64,000 nucleotides of DNA from Polyporus tsugae (lineage: Eukaryota > Basidiomycota > Agaricomycetes > Polyporales > Polyporaceae), in NCBI GenBank assembly GCA_024305745.1, contig JAHRBS010000004.1:3224001-3288000 (forward strand), read 5' to 3'. Within the stretch, counting starts at the first letter, position 1; the number at the start of each line of letters is the position of its first letter. This document shows positions 21,736 through 34,663 of this stretch, in pieces. The position numbers and the translations under genes were made by a program. The notes beneath the pieces are model-generated. The model saw only the letters and a program-made list of their open reading frames with translations. It did no database searches and was not told the DNA's origin.

Positions 21736-23213
21736 CTAAATCCAACGCAACCTCTCCCGTCGCGGCAAAAGGCAGAGGCTTGCGAATGAAACGGGTTGAG
21801 ATTCTCTATACTTGCCGGCAGTCCGATGGCAGCTCACCGACAACACCTTCACGGCTATGAGACGTCCCTGCTGAACTTCAGAGGTGAATATTTGGTCGCG
21901 GGATGTTGCGTGAGCCCCTCTCTCGTCGGGTTTGAAAGCCGAGGTAATTGTAGCCGTAGCTAGACGTAACTTCGTGGATGCAGTTACCAGACTGCGCAAC
22001 CGAGGAGCCCGGGTTTCGCTGCCATCCTCATCGGTCTCCGAGCCGTCCTTCTTCCGCTCATCGTCTCCCCACCCACGAAATCCAGTTATCAAGATGATCA
22101 GTGTGAAAGATATGCCCTGCGAGCGCACAGAGTCAGCTTGAGTGATTGCGCCGGCACGAAAATGTAAGCTTACTATGAGGGGTGTAAGGGCATCAATGCA
22201 AAACATTTCCGGGTTGACGTTCGCACTAAAGGTGACTAGTAGGAAGAAGAGAGCTACCGTATAGAGCACGGCGGACTGGATGATGGTGGCTACAACACTG
22301 CGCCGCGCGGCCACAGGAATGCTACCTAGCTTCCGCGTGTACCGGCTGGACCGGTTGATGAGCAGTATTATCAAGGCTACCATGGGCATGGAAGGATTAT
22401 TGTGCAGTACCATGATTTGCAAAAGGTACGCACTCGTTGTGAATAGGTTGGAAACAGTAGCAAGCACGAGGAATGCGGCGAGCCATTGCGACCCCGAGTT
22501 ATGGTCAATACTCAGCCAACTCCAGTCCGCCCGCGGGTACTCGATGCATCCTATATATCCGGTCACTACATACGCATCAGAAGGGACCGAGAATGAGATG
22601 TGAAGGTGTGACTGACCTGCCGTCGCAACCAGGAGTACTGCAGGAACCACTACCACGCCTGATTTGTAGCCCGAAACGACGAAGGCACGGTATGCCTTGA
22701 GTTCCTCGCATATCAGAAATGGGCTGCGACAAAGACTATTTCAAAGCGCACCATAACTGTGTCTCCTAATAGGGTCTGCATTACGTAGATGACCATTTTT
22801 GCCATAAAAGTAGGTTTCCCTGCATCTACAAAGTAACGGAACGCGCTCTTGTGGTGACCACCTTGATCGACGAACGCTTCATAACCTCGCGCCACGACGA
22901 CAACGAGGTGCTGTAGAGAATGAGCAATACTTCTACCTTGGATAGAGGAAATGATATACGTACCGCGCCGGCTAGAAGCAACATGAGGGTCGATGCTCCG
23001 ACTTGAAGAACGACTCTTCTCACTCTGTCGCCCCTCCTGCGCATGCGGACCCACAGGACAACGCCGTATAAGACCAAGAATATGCCAAAAAAGAGAGACT
23101 CGAAGAAGAAAGAGAAAAACTAAGAGGCATGGTCAGCTGAGCAGAATGCCATAGAGAAAGCTGAGAAACTGTACCTGCACTGCAGTGATATCCTGGGATC
23201 CCTGGATCCCCAT
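21736..23213 (-). CDS. Basidiomycete 7-TM integral membrane protein, possibly truncated at the N-terminus
   Basis: Six exons (23175-23213, 22964-23119, 22752-22910, 22617-22695, 22174-22565, 21736-22116) give 401 aa from the ATG at 23213. Membrane blocks are FFFESLFFGIFLVLYGVVLW, VVLQVGASTLMLLLAGA, MVIYVMQTLLGDTVMAYRAF, GVVVVPAVLLVATA, WLAAFLVLATVSNLFTTSA, SVVATIIQSAVLYTVALFFL and GISFTLIILITGFRG. The ESLFFGIF...TLLGD arrangement is that of a large, uncharacterised 7-TM family abundant in Agaricomycetes. The C-terminus is charged and low complexity. Upstream of 23213, text typical of the family's first span (GTSIGLTLFLSSFTAWG) is present but one base out of frame. The annotated start may therefore be a fallback, or the copy may be decaying. 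Function is unknown; a receptor-like role is often guessed for this family without proof. Confidence 0.65.
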
Positions 23214-24398
23214 GGCGGTGGCCAGCCCCAGGCAGTGAACGAGGAAAGGAATAGAGTGAGGCCAATGCTCGTGCCAGTGAAGAGAGATACTCGGTGGTCG
23301 TGCGTGTGGGGAGATGGTCCTGGGGCCAGCCAGGAAAAAGACAGTGCTGGAGTGATAGACTTAGTTGTACGTGTTGCATTGCTACCATCCAAAATAATCC
23401 GACAGTTGTGCTCGTTCGCAGCCGGTGACATCGGTCCTTCATAGCTTCACAGACCGCATGGGCTATGCTTGTGTCAAATCAGACAGCGAACGAAGTAGAA
23501 GATGATCATAGGCCTGCGGAAGAACGCCGATGTTCGCCGTCAACTGAACGCCCATCTTGAATGTACAAAAACCGTCAGTAGGGAGCCCATTGCGGAAGTA
23601 AGGAGTTCGACGTATCAGTTGTAACCACCCATCAACGTTCATTGGACTCCGACTCGGCACGTTGAACCCCCTCATCGGAAAGAATGACTATAAGTAATCG
23701 TTTCATCCGGATAAAGGTCAGCAAGGGACCACTAGGGGCTGTGGAAGGCATTGGGCAGGCTAAGGCCCAGCATAGATCTGCGATTAAGCGGAGGATGACG
23801 GGGTTAAGAAACGCGTTCCAGAAGACAGGATTAAGCGGAGCGTAAACGTTACCTTTTCGGAGAAGCCACCGGCCGGGTTCGGCGCCAGTCGCATTGCAGG
23901 TAACCGATGTGATGCAGGCCACCAAGCTCGCGGTGCTTCCATCATTGTTCTTGTTGTATACTTACACTCTGATATGGGTTGCCGGCCTTTTGGGTCTGAA
24001 CACATGCCTTAGAGACTATGCTTAACCAAAGAAACAAAACACGCACCAGCTTGCAGCCATAGTATAGATTGCCTGTGCGTTCCCTACCCTCAGGCCTTCT
24101 TCGGGCGTTATCGCAACGCCCAAGGATCTTGCTGTCGTCTCGGCATCAACGCAAGAATCCCAAAAACACGTATTTCAAGCAAGGCAAGGGCCGAGACGTG
24201 GATGTTGAGTAAACATTGAGTCCAGTCGCGAGGCGGGCGAGGTTTGATCGGGCCCGCGTGGATCTTGATACGGAGGTAGCGATTGCACGTGTTGCATCGA
24301 TGAGGATGATCATATAGCACCAGCCATGTCCCTTGTGTTTACATCCTCCTCTCCGTCCATCGTCTCTGCCAACCTCTTAACGACCCCCCAGCGCTACC
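23214..24398. promoter_or_regulatory. Divergent intergenic region, 7-TM gene / Rab GDI
   Basis: About 1.2 kb. The part next to 23214 contains out-of-frame coding-like text of the 7-TM gene (to about 23300, possibly to 23431). The part ending at 24398 holds the GDI promoter, with a CT-rich run (CATCCTCCTCTCCGTCCATC near 24342). No other gene is recognised. Confidence 0.45.
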
Positions 24399-25991
24399 AT
24401 GGATGAAGAGTACGATGTACGTTCACTTGCAGACCAGTCTCGGAGGAATTGGGCCTGACAACTCTGTGCTCACAGGTCATCGTTCTCGGTACCGGCTTGA
24501 CCGAATGTATCCTGTCTGGTCTCCTGTCCGTCGAGGGCAAGAAGGTCCTCCATATGGACCGGAATGACTACTACGGTGGTGACAGTGCTTCCCTCAACCT
24601 CACACAGGTCAGACTTGTGCTCTCTCGCTGTGTCCAGCATCGATGCTTATCTCAATGCGTGATCTGCATTCTGCGTCGTATAGCTCTACCGCCAGTTCAG
24701 GGGCACTGCTCCGCCCCAAGAGCTCGGCCGCGACCGCGACTATGCCGTCGATCTCATCCCCAAGTTCATCATCGCGTCTGGCGAGCTCACCCGCATCCTT
24801 GTCCACACCGATGTGACCCGCTACCTCGAGTTCAAGCAGATCGCGGGCAGCTACGTCTACCGCGATCGCAAGATCTCCAAGGTCCCCAGCACCGAAATGG
24901 AGGCGGTCAAGAGCCCGCTCATGGGCCTATTTGAGAAGCGGAGGGCAAAGAAGTTCTTCGAGTTCCTTCAGAACTGGAAGGATGACGACCCAGCGACCCA
25001 CCAAGGTGAGTCGCTCCAATATCCACATACCCTAAGCTTCTTAAGCCGGGCGATGGCAAGGTATCGACTTGGACAAGGACACCATGGCGTCTGTCTACGA
25101 GAAGTTTGGTCTTGAGCCCGGTACCCAAGATTTCATCGGTCATGCCATGGCGCTCTACCTCAATGACGAGTGAGTAACCCATCTTTCATTCTTAGTGCCA
25201 CATTCGTACTCACTTAGTGCAGCTACAAAAAGAAGCCTGCACGCCCAGCGTACGAGCGCATCGTCCTCTATACCTCTTCCATGGCCCGCTATGGCAAATC
25301 CCCCTACATCTACCCGCTCTACGGTCTCGGTGAGCTACCCCAGGCGTTCGCGCGTCTGAGTGCTATCTACGGCGGTACATACATGCTGGACAAGCCCATC
25401 GACGAGATCGTTACCGACGCCAACGGCAAGTTTGTCGGCGTCCGCTCTGGCAACGAGACCGTGAAAGCCAAGCAAGTCGTTGGTGACCCAAGCTACTTTG
25501 GCGCCGACAAGCCTCTGCAAGACGGCAAGGTCCGCGTCATTGAGGAGCGCAAGGTCGTCCGTGCCATTTGCATTCTCAAGCACCCTATCCCCGAGACGGA
25601 GGACTCGGACTCTGCGCAGATCATCATTCCCCAGAACCAGGTCGGCCGCCGGAATGACATCTACATCGCGTGCGTCTCGTCCACGCACAACGTCTGCGCA
25701 AAAGACGTCTACGTTGCCATCGTCTCCACCATCGTGGAGACCGACCGGCCCGAGCAGGAGGTCCAGCCGGGTATCGACCTCCTTGGTCCCACCTACGAGA
25801 AGTTCATCACGGTCTCTACGATATATACCCCCACCTCCACTGGCGAGTCGGACAACATCTTCATCACCCGCTCGTACGACGCGACCTCGCACTTCGAGAC
25901 CGTCGTCGAAGACGTGCAGGACGTTTGGAAGAGGATCTTTGACGGCAAGGAGCTCGTGCTTAAGAAGCGTGATGTCCAAGTCGAGGCGTAG
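24399..25991 (+). CDS. GDI1: Rab GDP dissociation inhibitor
   Basis: GDI extracts prenylated GDP-bound Rab proteins from membranes and recycles them; it is cytosolic and essential in yeast. Five exons (24399-24416, 24476-24607, 24684-25005, 25061-25169, 25223-25991) give 449 aa, the normal length. The start [20 protein letters not shown] is the canonical dinucleotide-binding beginning. Next come the SCR1 block [20 protein letters not shown] and [31 protein letters not shown], and [36 protein letters not shown] with [16 protein letters not shown] is SCR3. Exon 1 is only 18 nt and ends MDEEYD, a junction well supported by the continuation. GC-rich third positions fit a highly expressed gene. 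Confidence 0.96.
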
Positions 25992-26224
25992 ATGGTTTAC
26001 ACGTTTCCCTGGCCTTGACCCATTACCCCCTTTACGTCTTTACACACATTCACATCGGTGTTGGTTTGCTCGCAGTTTACGTTCGATTCATGTATAAGAA
26101 GTAGGAAGACCCATTTCATCGCTGTACTTGTCACTCCATACATTCACTGCACGCTTGATCACCACAGCGCGTGTACACGAGGCACATGCACCTGCGCAAT
26201 ATCCGAAGGAACCCAGAGAAGTTG

Positions 26225-29200
26225 TCAAAAGAATGCATTCATGTCGAAATCGGGGACTTTGACATCCTGTTTGGCGGACTTCATGAGGCTGCCGATGCCT
26301 GCCTTCCGCGCAACGAGGTCGCCTTCCTCCTTGAACTCCTCCTTCACCATTGGCACCGGGGACGCGCCACGAGTTGGGGAACGTGTAGGCGATGCCCTAC
26401 GTGTTGGGGGTGCGGTGGTCACGTCGATGTCGATGAGAATGGACGAGTTGTGGCGCAACGCGGGCTCCAGCGCGAAGCGCGTCGAGATAGGACTTCGCGG
26501 CCGAAGCATGAAACGGCTATCGCGGTCAACTGTCGACGGTCGCTGGAACGACCAGGATCGGACAAGATCGAGCGCGAGAGCGTGGCAACCTAAAACTCCA
26601 TGTCAGAGAGACGGCTTCCTCTAGCGATCGACGAGACACATACCCATCTTGCAGAAGACGCGGGCGATTTGCAAGACGAAGTTGAATTCGGTACGGCCAG
26701 AGATCTCGCTTGTGCCCTGCGCGGTCTGGAGGGTCTTCGACTTCAGTTGGGAGAACAGCAAGGCCAAGCTTGGATCGTCATAGTGAGGGTCCCCAATGTC
26801 GGTCATATTCGTCTCTAGTGCAGACGCAACGTCCTCCAGAGGATTCTATCGCTCTCGATGAGCTCAGGACACTGGAATGGCTGCAGAAACCTGATACTCA
26901 CCACCAAGATCCGAACAGCAAGATCGCGTCGGCGGAGGAGCCAGAATGCCCAACTCGCGAGGTACCTGTTTCCATCCTTGAAAGCCAGCGGGACGACGGT
27001 TCCATTCAAGATGTCACGAAGGATAGGCCCATTATCGCCCTCGACAACCCGAGCGAGTGCGACGGCCAACTGCCAATCCCCGACGTTCTTCAGACACACG
27101 CTGACAGCATCCTTGAGGCTTCCGCCCAGAAGGAAGAACGCCGCAGCATATTCTGCAAGCAACATTAGCGTAGCTTCTCGCCTGACGGAGATGACTCGAT
27201 CGTACCGAATCGTCGCTTGCTCAGCAACGCGAACGCGTTTTTCTGCGCCGCAGTCCGCCACCGGGGCTCGTTGAAGTCATTGTTGAGGAACTTGAGCATC
27301 ACCTGCTGTTCCTTGTGCCACGCTGCCTGTCGCCAGAGTCCATACACCAGCTTGACTTTTCCTAGCGCGAAGTAGAACAAGCTACACGCGGTCGGGTCGC
27401 GGTTGTCCCCGGCCATGTACTCGTTCCGCGCTATCACTTCCATGTGGGAACGCTATGGGTCGGATATCATGAATCGGGGATTACTGAACGAGGCCTGCAT
27501 AAAACGACTGACCATAGCTTCTCGGGATCGCATCCAGGTGAACACGCCAAGTGCTCGTGCTTCCGCCCAGGCCATCTTGCCGTTGCTGCATGCGGCAACA
27601 GACATTGAGAGAAGCAAGTCCTGGCTCTCGCTGTGGAATGCCCAGATCATATCCCGGTATCTCAATCGTTCGCGCCTTTCCAGTCGTAAGCCGGATGCCA
27701 CAGTACTGGTGCCGTTGGCCATAGACGTGGGGGTACTTGGTTCTGAAGCACGTCGATTGAGGATGTAGAAACTACGCATGGATATGAGGTACCGGAGTCC
27801 ATTCGGATCGAGCGCACGACGCTGTTGTTGGATCTTCACAGTAGTGAGCATACAGCTGTTCCATCATCGAATCAGTGCAGTGAACTTACTTCGAGTGTTG
27901 TTTGGATGAGAACTAGTAGGGAGGCATGCTCTTTTGGAGTAAGATGTGGAATGGGCTGCTCTTCTAGTCGATCAAGTAGCCTCTGAACGGCTTGGGGAGA
28001 GAACGGATCCTCATCAGAGCTGCATAGTAGAATCTGAGCAAGCGTTCATATCCAAAAGCGCATATACGTACACGTCCTTGCTCTCCGAGTTGTTAAAGAG
28101 CGAAGAGTACTTCGGGTTACGTTTATGGAAACCGTTCGCCTAGCCGATCATAGTCAGGAACCCGTTCCTATCGAACAGCAAATACTAACTGGTGCAGTCG
28201 TCTCCTGTTCCTTGGACAAGTATTGCTCTATGGGAAGGTTCTCCCAGTCATGTATGTCCTTGCCGGACTCGACGTTATGGGCGAGGTTGATGATCACCTT
28301 CTTCACTAGCTCGACTTTGCCTATAGTGATGTGTCATTAAGGTCATCATATAGAGGTCTGAAGATGAAGCCGCACCCCAAAGCAAACACTGCAAGATCAT
28401 TTGCGGGTTCCAGTCATCCAGTGGGCCATTCAGTCTAGCAACGTGCTCGAACAAGCTTTCTGACTCGGGCTCGGTCAGAGTGGCTTGCTCTTTCTGGCCA
28501 TACATGAACATCAAGTGGCCTGCGCCGACCAACAGGGTTCCTCGAGCTAACCAGATGGAATCGCTGATCGGATGAGGAATCATACTGGGTAGACAAAGTC
28601 AGTCTAATTTCTCCTGTCTACGCAAATAAAAGAGCAAATCCAGACCTTCCCATATCCAGCTTCCAGCACACGCCCCATCCTGGAGTTTCGGCAAAGTATG
28701 TCGCGCGCTGCTCGCATAGCAGTTCGATCCTGTGAGCGAAACCGACAGCGAGAATGGACTGGTTGTCAGGTGTCGCGGTCCAGTCCAGATCGTTCACTGA
28801 ATCTGATGCGCTGGGGAGAAAGCTCAGTAAGGCATGAGGGAGGGATTGACACAAGGTTACCTAAATACTTGGCGGAACTCAAGGCCGAGGGAAAATTCCG
28901 ACTCTTTTGAGTCCCAGATAGTGAGTTCATCTCCTTCTACAGTGGAGACGACTGTAATCACCAACGGCGTTAGCAATAGAACAAAATTCACGACCAGTCT
29001 GTGAGAAGCAAAATATTATTTACCCAGGCACGACTTCTTCGCGGAACTGCAGCTAGCCATTGTGATGCCTTTCTTGCCTGTCCTCACTTTCCCGGTGCAT
29101 TTCCACACTGTTTCTGCTTTAGCGACACTATTTGTGACTCTGGCGTCTCCGTTGGCGGTTGAAATGAACAGAACGTTCTCGGGAATCCAAAACGCAAGCT

Positions 29201-31392
29201 CTCCGTCCTCCGACACGCTCAGCAGCACATCGTGACCCGCCATGGCATCCGATCTCGACGCCAATTGGCCGACCCAAGCCATCGGGTCAACGGGGAGAAC
29301 CATCTTCGGAGGCGCAGAGAGCGGCAAAGCATGCTCCGACACTAGCGTCAAGGAAGGCGATGGCCCAGAAAGCGTGGCGGAAATGAGGAGGACAGTCTGG
29401 GAAGCAGTGACCCCAACGAGGGTCCGTACCGGGTTCGAGTGTGGCGCCGAGAGCACGAAAAGCAGGCTAAGGGAAGGGAGGCTGAGAGAAGCAGACGGAG
29501 ATGTGTGGAGGGTGAGGAGGCCAGTCTCGGAGGCGTATGTGGCAAAGTAGCGACCTACAAACCTCGAAAGCATGAGCAATAGCCTCCACGTGGGGTTCAC
29601 AACGATACTGACCGGCATCGATTACAACGAAGTGATCCACACGTCCAGTTTCGGCCGGTAACCACTTTCCTGTCCTCTCTAAGCTTCCGGTTTTCGCCCA
29701 GTCGTATGTCCAGACCTCGCCGCACCCGTCCGAGCGTATTAAACCGACACCCTCCCCATTCGGCGTCCTCACATAATACACAGTCTCCGCTTGAGGGTCG
29801 TCCGATCCAAACTCATGGGTATGCGTATGTTCGGCCCCGGTCGTTACTCGCTTCAGTCCCTCCGCGCGAGCATCGAAGAAGGGAAGCGCCGAGAGCTCAT
29901 AGGATACGAGCGGGGGCGAGGTGACAAGCGTGAGCATCCCCTTTTTCGGATTCGGCGCAATGTGAAGGTGGCTGGGAGGGCCGGGTAGGATTCCTGGGGC
30001 AGTTTGGAGGAGGGTGAATTGTTTCAGAAGGGTGGGTGGGCGACGGTCGATGTTCTGCCTTTCGTGTTAGTACGGGTGACGCATATAGGCAAGACAGAGC
30101 TCGCGTGACGCACCGCGATGGCCTGGACAACGAGCGAACCATCACCTAAGACGCGTAGGAAGACATCCCATCCCTCTTCGGAGATTTCCCGTACCCGTCG
30201 TCGTCGCGCGTCCTCTTCTGCGGGTGCGGGGTTAGGGAGAACCGATTTCAGAGCGGCAGTCATGATTTCACGGTCTAACCAGAAAACGCCGGAGCTCGTT
30301 TGCCGGGAAGCAACCGAAAACGGTAGTGAGGAGAATGTGTCAAGCGCGGAATGAAGTTGGAGGTGCTGGGGGGCGTCTAGGACAGGCATGAATATTCGAA
30401 GCGTTGCATCGGCCGTGACAGTGTAAAGAATGGGATCGTCCCTATACCAAGCTGTGAGATCCGTTTGTACCTCATCCCATAAGACTGCAGGCAACTGACC
30501 GGTTTGAAGTTGGGGAGTTGCGCCATATTAGGTCCGTCACAGGGCGAGGGTGTGGAACAGCTTGAGTTTGGCGTCCTGTTGTAGTCAAGTATATGCGGAC
30601 TACATTATCTCGCTATAAGCACGGCTTGGATCATCTCTCTTTTTATGGGCACTGTTTGGACTTACCAGACTGGTGGTCGACATGTACATGAGAGACGGCG
30701 AGAATCGCACAAGGGATAGGACAGGGACGCTGTTCGATCGAAGATGAATGTACATACATCGTGCTGCGTTTGAATATTGTACATACGTGGATGACCACTT
30801 CAGGGACCATGTAGGCAGGTCATTCTCTAGGATGAGAGTGTACACAGACAGACTAGACCGGGTGGCGACAGCGAGAAGACCTATAGGAGTTGAGTCGAAG
30901 ACAGCGAAAGATAAAGGACATACAGAATCACCAGATATGCAATTGAGTGCAGTGACGTGCTGATCCTCGGATAGCTGAAGAGAAGAATGAACCCGCCAGT
31001 AGTCGTTCTGAGGGCCTGAGAGAGACCATGCGACGAGACGGTGGCCAAGGGACGCGACCACCTATAGGGAGTTAGAAGAAAGCTTCCATGGTACTGGGTC
31101 AAGCATACCAGTTTCATGCTATTCTCGACAGTCAAACATTTCACCGATTGGGCGATGTGACGGGTGGATGGGAAGATCTCCCAGAAGGCGAGAGCGCGGA
31201 CGAAAGCGAGAGTGCGGGCATTGAAGATGGCGACAGAATCTGCAAACGGATACAGCTGCGGTCCTTGGTCAACATGGCTGGTGCGTTGAAGATGGGAGAT
31301 GGGAGACGGACCAGGAGAGTCTCACGAGGTAGAAGGAGGAATTGAAGGTTGGCAGGAGGACAGCCGGTGTAGGACTGGACGAGTTCGAGCAT
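26225..31392 (-). CDS. RAV1: RAVE complex subunit Rav1 (DmX-like), V-ATPase assembly
   Basis: RAVE binds free V1 and Vo sectors and Skp1 and promotes reassembly of the vacuolar proton pump. About 20 short-intron-separated exons across 5.2 kb, roughly 1,250 aa. The first exon (31326-31392, MLELVQSYTGCPPAN) joins to SVAIFNARTLAFVRALAFWE. The N-terminal half has WD-like beta-propeller blocks (VVASLGHRLVAWSLSG, LSVYTLILENDLPTWS, DDPILYTVTADATLRIFMPV, VRTPNGEGVG, FATYASETGLLTLHTSP). The C-terminal helical half has the Rav1 signature: FALGKVKLVYGLWRQAAWHK, EPRWRTAAQKNAFALLSKRR, AAAFFLLGGSLKDAVSVCL and LARVVEGDNGPILRDIL. The tail ends PDFDMNAFF. Exons run to the stop without visible lesions, though I did not fix every splice site. 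It is convergent with GDI1 and divergent from the FAS1 gene. Confidence 0.9.
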
Positions 31393-31791
31393 TATTGCGG
31401 CGGAAGTAGTAGAGTACAGAGGGGGGTGGGGGCGGGAGAGAGGCGTCTAGAGGGATGCAGGACCGCTGTGGGACTATCGGGGCATTCTAGCGGGATCAAC
31501 GACCTTAAGTGACCGAGTGGCTGAGAGTCTGAGAAAAGGATGCCGCAGGACGAGCCCAGCACACAGACGTCCGAGCGCGAATGGGCGCCTGTGTGCACGT
31601 GCCGTGGGTCGCATGAAGGACGTCATCTCGACTCGGACTCCGTGCGGCACAGTTCCCCGCCGGAACCCTTCCTTCCTGTGTCCTGTGCGCAGCCCTCTCT
31701 CTCCCTCTCTCCTTGCCACCCCTTATATATCCTGTGCTCTTCCTGCACCCAGCACATACTCCGAGCTCCAGCGACGCGTTCGACTTCCGCA
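31393..31791. promoter_or_regulatory. Divergent promoter region, RAV1 / FAS1-repeat gene
   Basis: 399 bp between outward-facing starts. A strong CT run (CTCTCTCTCCCTCTCTCC, near 31693) precedes the FAS1 gene and is followed by TATATA at about 31725, plausible core promoter elements. Confidence 0.55.
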
Positions 31792-34663
31792 ATGCGGCCA
31801 TGGTCGTCCATCCCCATCGGTCTTCTTGCCTTTCTTCCCCTCGTCGCTCCAGCACAACTCCCGCTCCCACTCCCTCTCACCCCCGAACCAGTCCCGACCA
31901 TCCAATCGTTCACACTCCTTGATGCACTCTATAATGACTCCGACTATGTTTCCCTCATAAGGCTCCTTCAGCATGCCAGGCTTATTCCCACCCTCAATCG
32001 TCTCGATGGGACTACCTTTTTCGCTCCGACCAACGATGCGATCAGTCGCCATGCGGCCTCGAACGAACTATGGCAGCTAGCGTTGCGAGATGATACCCTC
32101 GAGCTTCAGGACAATCTCCAGCTCCGTCTCCGTCAGCAGCTCTTCTACCACCTTCTCAACTATACCCTCCCGCTTCTACCTACCGAGCAAACCCCACAGG
32201 AACACGCCACTTTGCTCTATCCGCGAGATACCACCGAACCGCCATCACAAGAACCGCCCCCATCCCCTCCATGGATGCCCATACAGAACGGTACCCTCGG
32301 GACGGACCCTCAGCGGCTTCGCCTCTCGGCCAGAGATGCGACTCTGTGGGCTGGCGTGGATGCGTTTGGCAACAGCGGCGCACAGATAGTCAAAGACCAT
32401 GTCAATACATCCAACGGCTTGCTCCTCGGGCTCGACAGTGTCCTCGAAATGCCCCCGGACCTAGGTATGCTCCCTTCCGACCACGAGAGGGAACAAACGT
32501 CCCAAAATGCTAACCGGTATACTTCTCAGCAACCGTGATCTCACGACATCCCCGCCTCTCTTACTTCCACAAGATTCTTACGCCCGAGTTAAGCAAGTTT
32601 CTGAACAGTACGCCGACGCTCTCACTGTTCCTCCCTGTCGACGATGCGTGGAATGCGTTGCCGGAACTGCAGCGATTATACTTGGAGAGCGAGTTCGCAT
32701 CGGATGACTTGACACGCATTCTCAACATGCATACCGTCATGCTTCGGGATAAGCAGGTCAAGTGGTCGGATTCCTTCAGGAACCCAGTCAATTGTATGTA
32801 ATACGCTGTGCTTGCCCGACTACCGGCTGACTCCCACCCAGTGTCCACTATCGAGGGTCCTGCCCTTAAAATCGTGCCGACCGATAGCAGGATCAAAGTT
32901 TCGCATGCAGAGCTCGTGGAACGCGACGTATACGCGTCGAATGGTGTCCTGCATACAGTCAACTCCCTCCTATTCCCTTCCGATGCTCTCAAAGTCACTC
33001 CGGAGAAGTACCTCCTGACGCTCAACTGCACGGAATTCGTTTCCCTCATCCATTCCGTAAACCTGACTCATCTGATTAATAACACCGAGGCGAAGTACAC
33101 GGTTCTCGCGCCCCGAGACGACGTGATTCAGATATTGGGACATGTCGGCTTGCCCCATCGTGGCAGTGAAGAGTTGAAGCGGTTCCTTCAATATCACTTC
33201 ATCCCGGGCAAATGGTTGCCAGAGAAGTTTGAGAACGGGATGCTCGTGGAGACGGCGCTGGAAGAGGCTGGTTTGGCTGGAGGTCGCCAGGTGATGACCG
33301 TGGAGGTGGACCAGAACAAGGCCAGCCAAGCGAAGGCCATCAGGTTTGCCGGAGCTGGCGTCATGGATGAAGGTGCGTCCTTCCTCAACCCGACGCGCAT
33401 CTTCCCCCGGATCCTGATCTGTGTCCGAATGTCTATTCAGTCAAAGTCAATAACACGGTCATTTACTTCATTGCACACACCCTCACCCCTCCCATGGATG
33501 CGTTGGAGACCGCACTCCCCAACCTCGAACTCTCCACCTTCCTTGCCGCCGTCTTCTCTACCAATCTTGCCGACACGTTGAAGACGACCCCCAAGACGAC
33601 GCTCTTGATGGCGCCGAACGGTGCATTCACGCGCCTCGGAGTGCTTGTTAGCAACCACCTGCTCTCGTCATCAGGCAAGACGGACCTGGAGCGTGTCATC
33701 CGACATCACGCGCTTCATGGAATCCACTACGCCGATCCGCTGGTGAATGGTTCTCAGCGTACCTTCAAGACACTCGAAGGTTCGGATGTGGCCGTCGACA
33801 GAGTTGGCGCGAATCGTTCAGTCATCTTCACCTCAAGCGGTGGCTGGGAAGATTTGCAGTCTGGACTACAGCCGAAGAATATGCTCACGGAAACTGGAGT
33901 TATCCACGAGGTCACGGACATCATGATTCCCCGTTCTGTTCACCTTACCGTCGGGAAGCTCGTCAAAGCTGCCAAAGGCACGACCATGGCTACTATGATC
34001 CAGAAGGCTGGTTTCGAATGGGTCCTCAACGGCACTGCCCCGCCTGAGGGTTCCAAGTGGGACGGGATGGGCCTCGGAGGGTCAGGCTGGACGCTCCTCT
34101 GCCCGCACGACGATGCGTTCAACAACATCAACCTGACGGAGCTATACTCGGACCAGGAGCGTCTCGAGGCCATTGTCGCCCAGCATCTCATCCCCACCCC
34201 GACTGCCGTACCAGTGGAGTGGTCACACGCAGGCTTGATTGACACCGTCGTGAACAACCGCCCCCTCCCGCTCGACGACTCCGCGACGTACTCGACCCTG
34301 CAAAGCACCGCGTCTGCGTATGGGGACATCATCATCCGCGTGCTCGACAGCAAGGACGGACCGTCGGGCACTGTCATCGGCATCAAGGGTGCGCGGGGCG
34401 AGAACGGCGAACAGGACTGGGCGAGCATCGTCGCCTGGGGGCGCTCGACGACGGGCAGCGGCACGGGCGGCGTCGTCCAGATCGATAGGCTGCTCTTCCC
34501 GTACGCCCCGAGCTGGTACGTCCAGTATGGCGCGCCGGTCGCGGTCGGCTCTGGCGGTATCGTCCTCATCGGATTGTTCTTCTTGGGCGTGCGCTGGGTG
34601 TGGCGGCGGGACACGACGGAGGCGACGTACGAGCCCATCGGTGGCTTCGGTCCAGACGATTGA
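31792..34663 (+). CDS. Secreted/membrane-anchored protein with five FAS1 (fasciclin) repeats
   Basis: Four exons (31792-32464, 32530-32793, 32842-33372, 33441-34663) give 896 aa. The ATG at 31792 gives a clear signal peptide (MRPWSSIPIGLLAFLPLVAP). I count five FAS1-like units, recognisable by the TxFAPTNDA-type beta strand and the G-V-I-H end: LDGTTFFAPTNDAISR; LSLFLPVDDAWNALP with GVLHTVNSLLFP; AKYTVLAPRDDVIQILG; TTLLMAPNGAFTRLG with GVIHEVTDIMIP; and GWTLLCPHDDAFNNINLTE with IDRLLFP. Many N-x-S/T sites suggest heavy glycosylation. A C-terminal span (VAVGSGGIVLIGLFFLGVRW) and a short cytosolic tail make it a type I membrane protein. FAS1 domains mediate adhesion; a yeast FAS1 protein (Ylr001c) is vacuolar. 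Whether this one is at the wall, plasma membrane or vacuole cannot be read. Confidence 0.88.

Noticed and set aside
30541..30599. Possible second gene inside the RAV1 locus from interrupted frames
   Set aside because: The frames join in order through short introns into a single Rav1 protein with propeller text first and the helical signature last.
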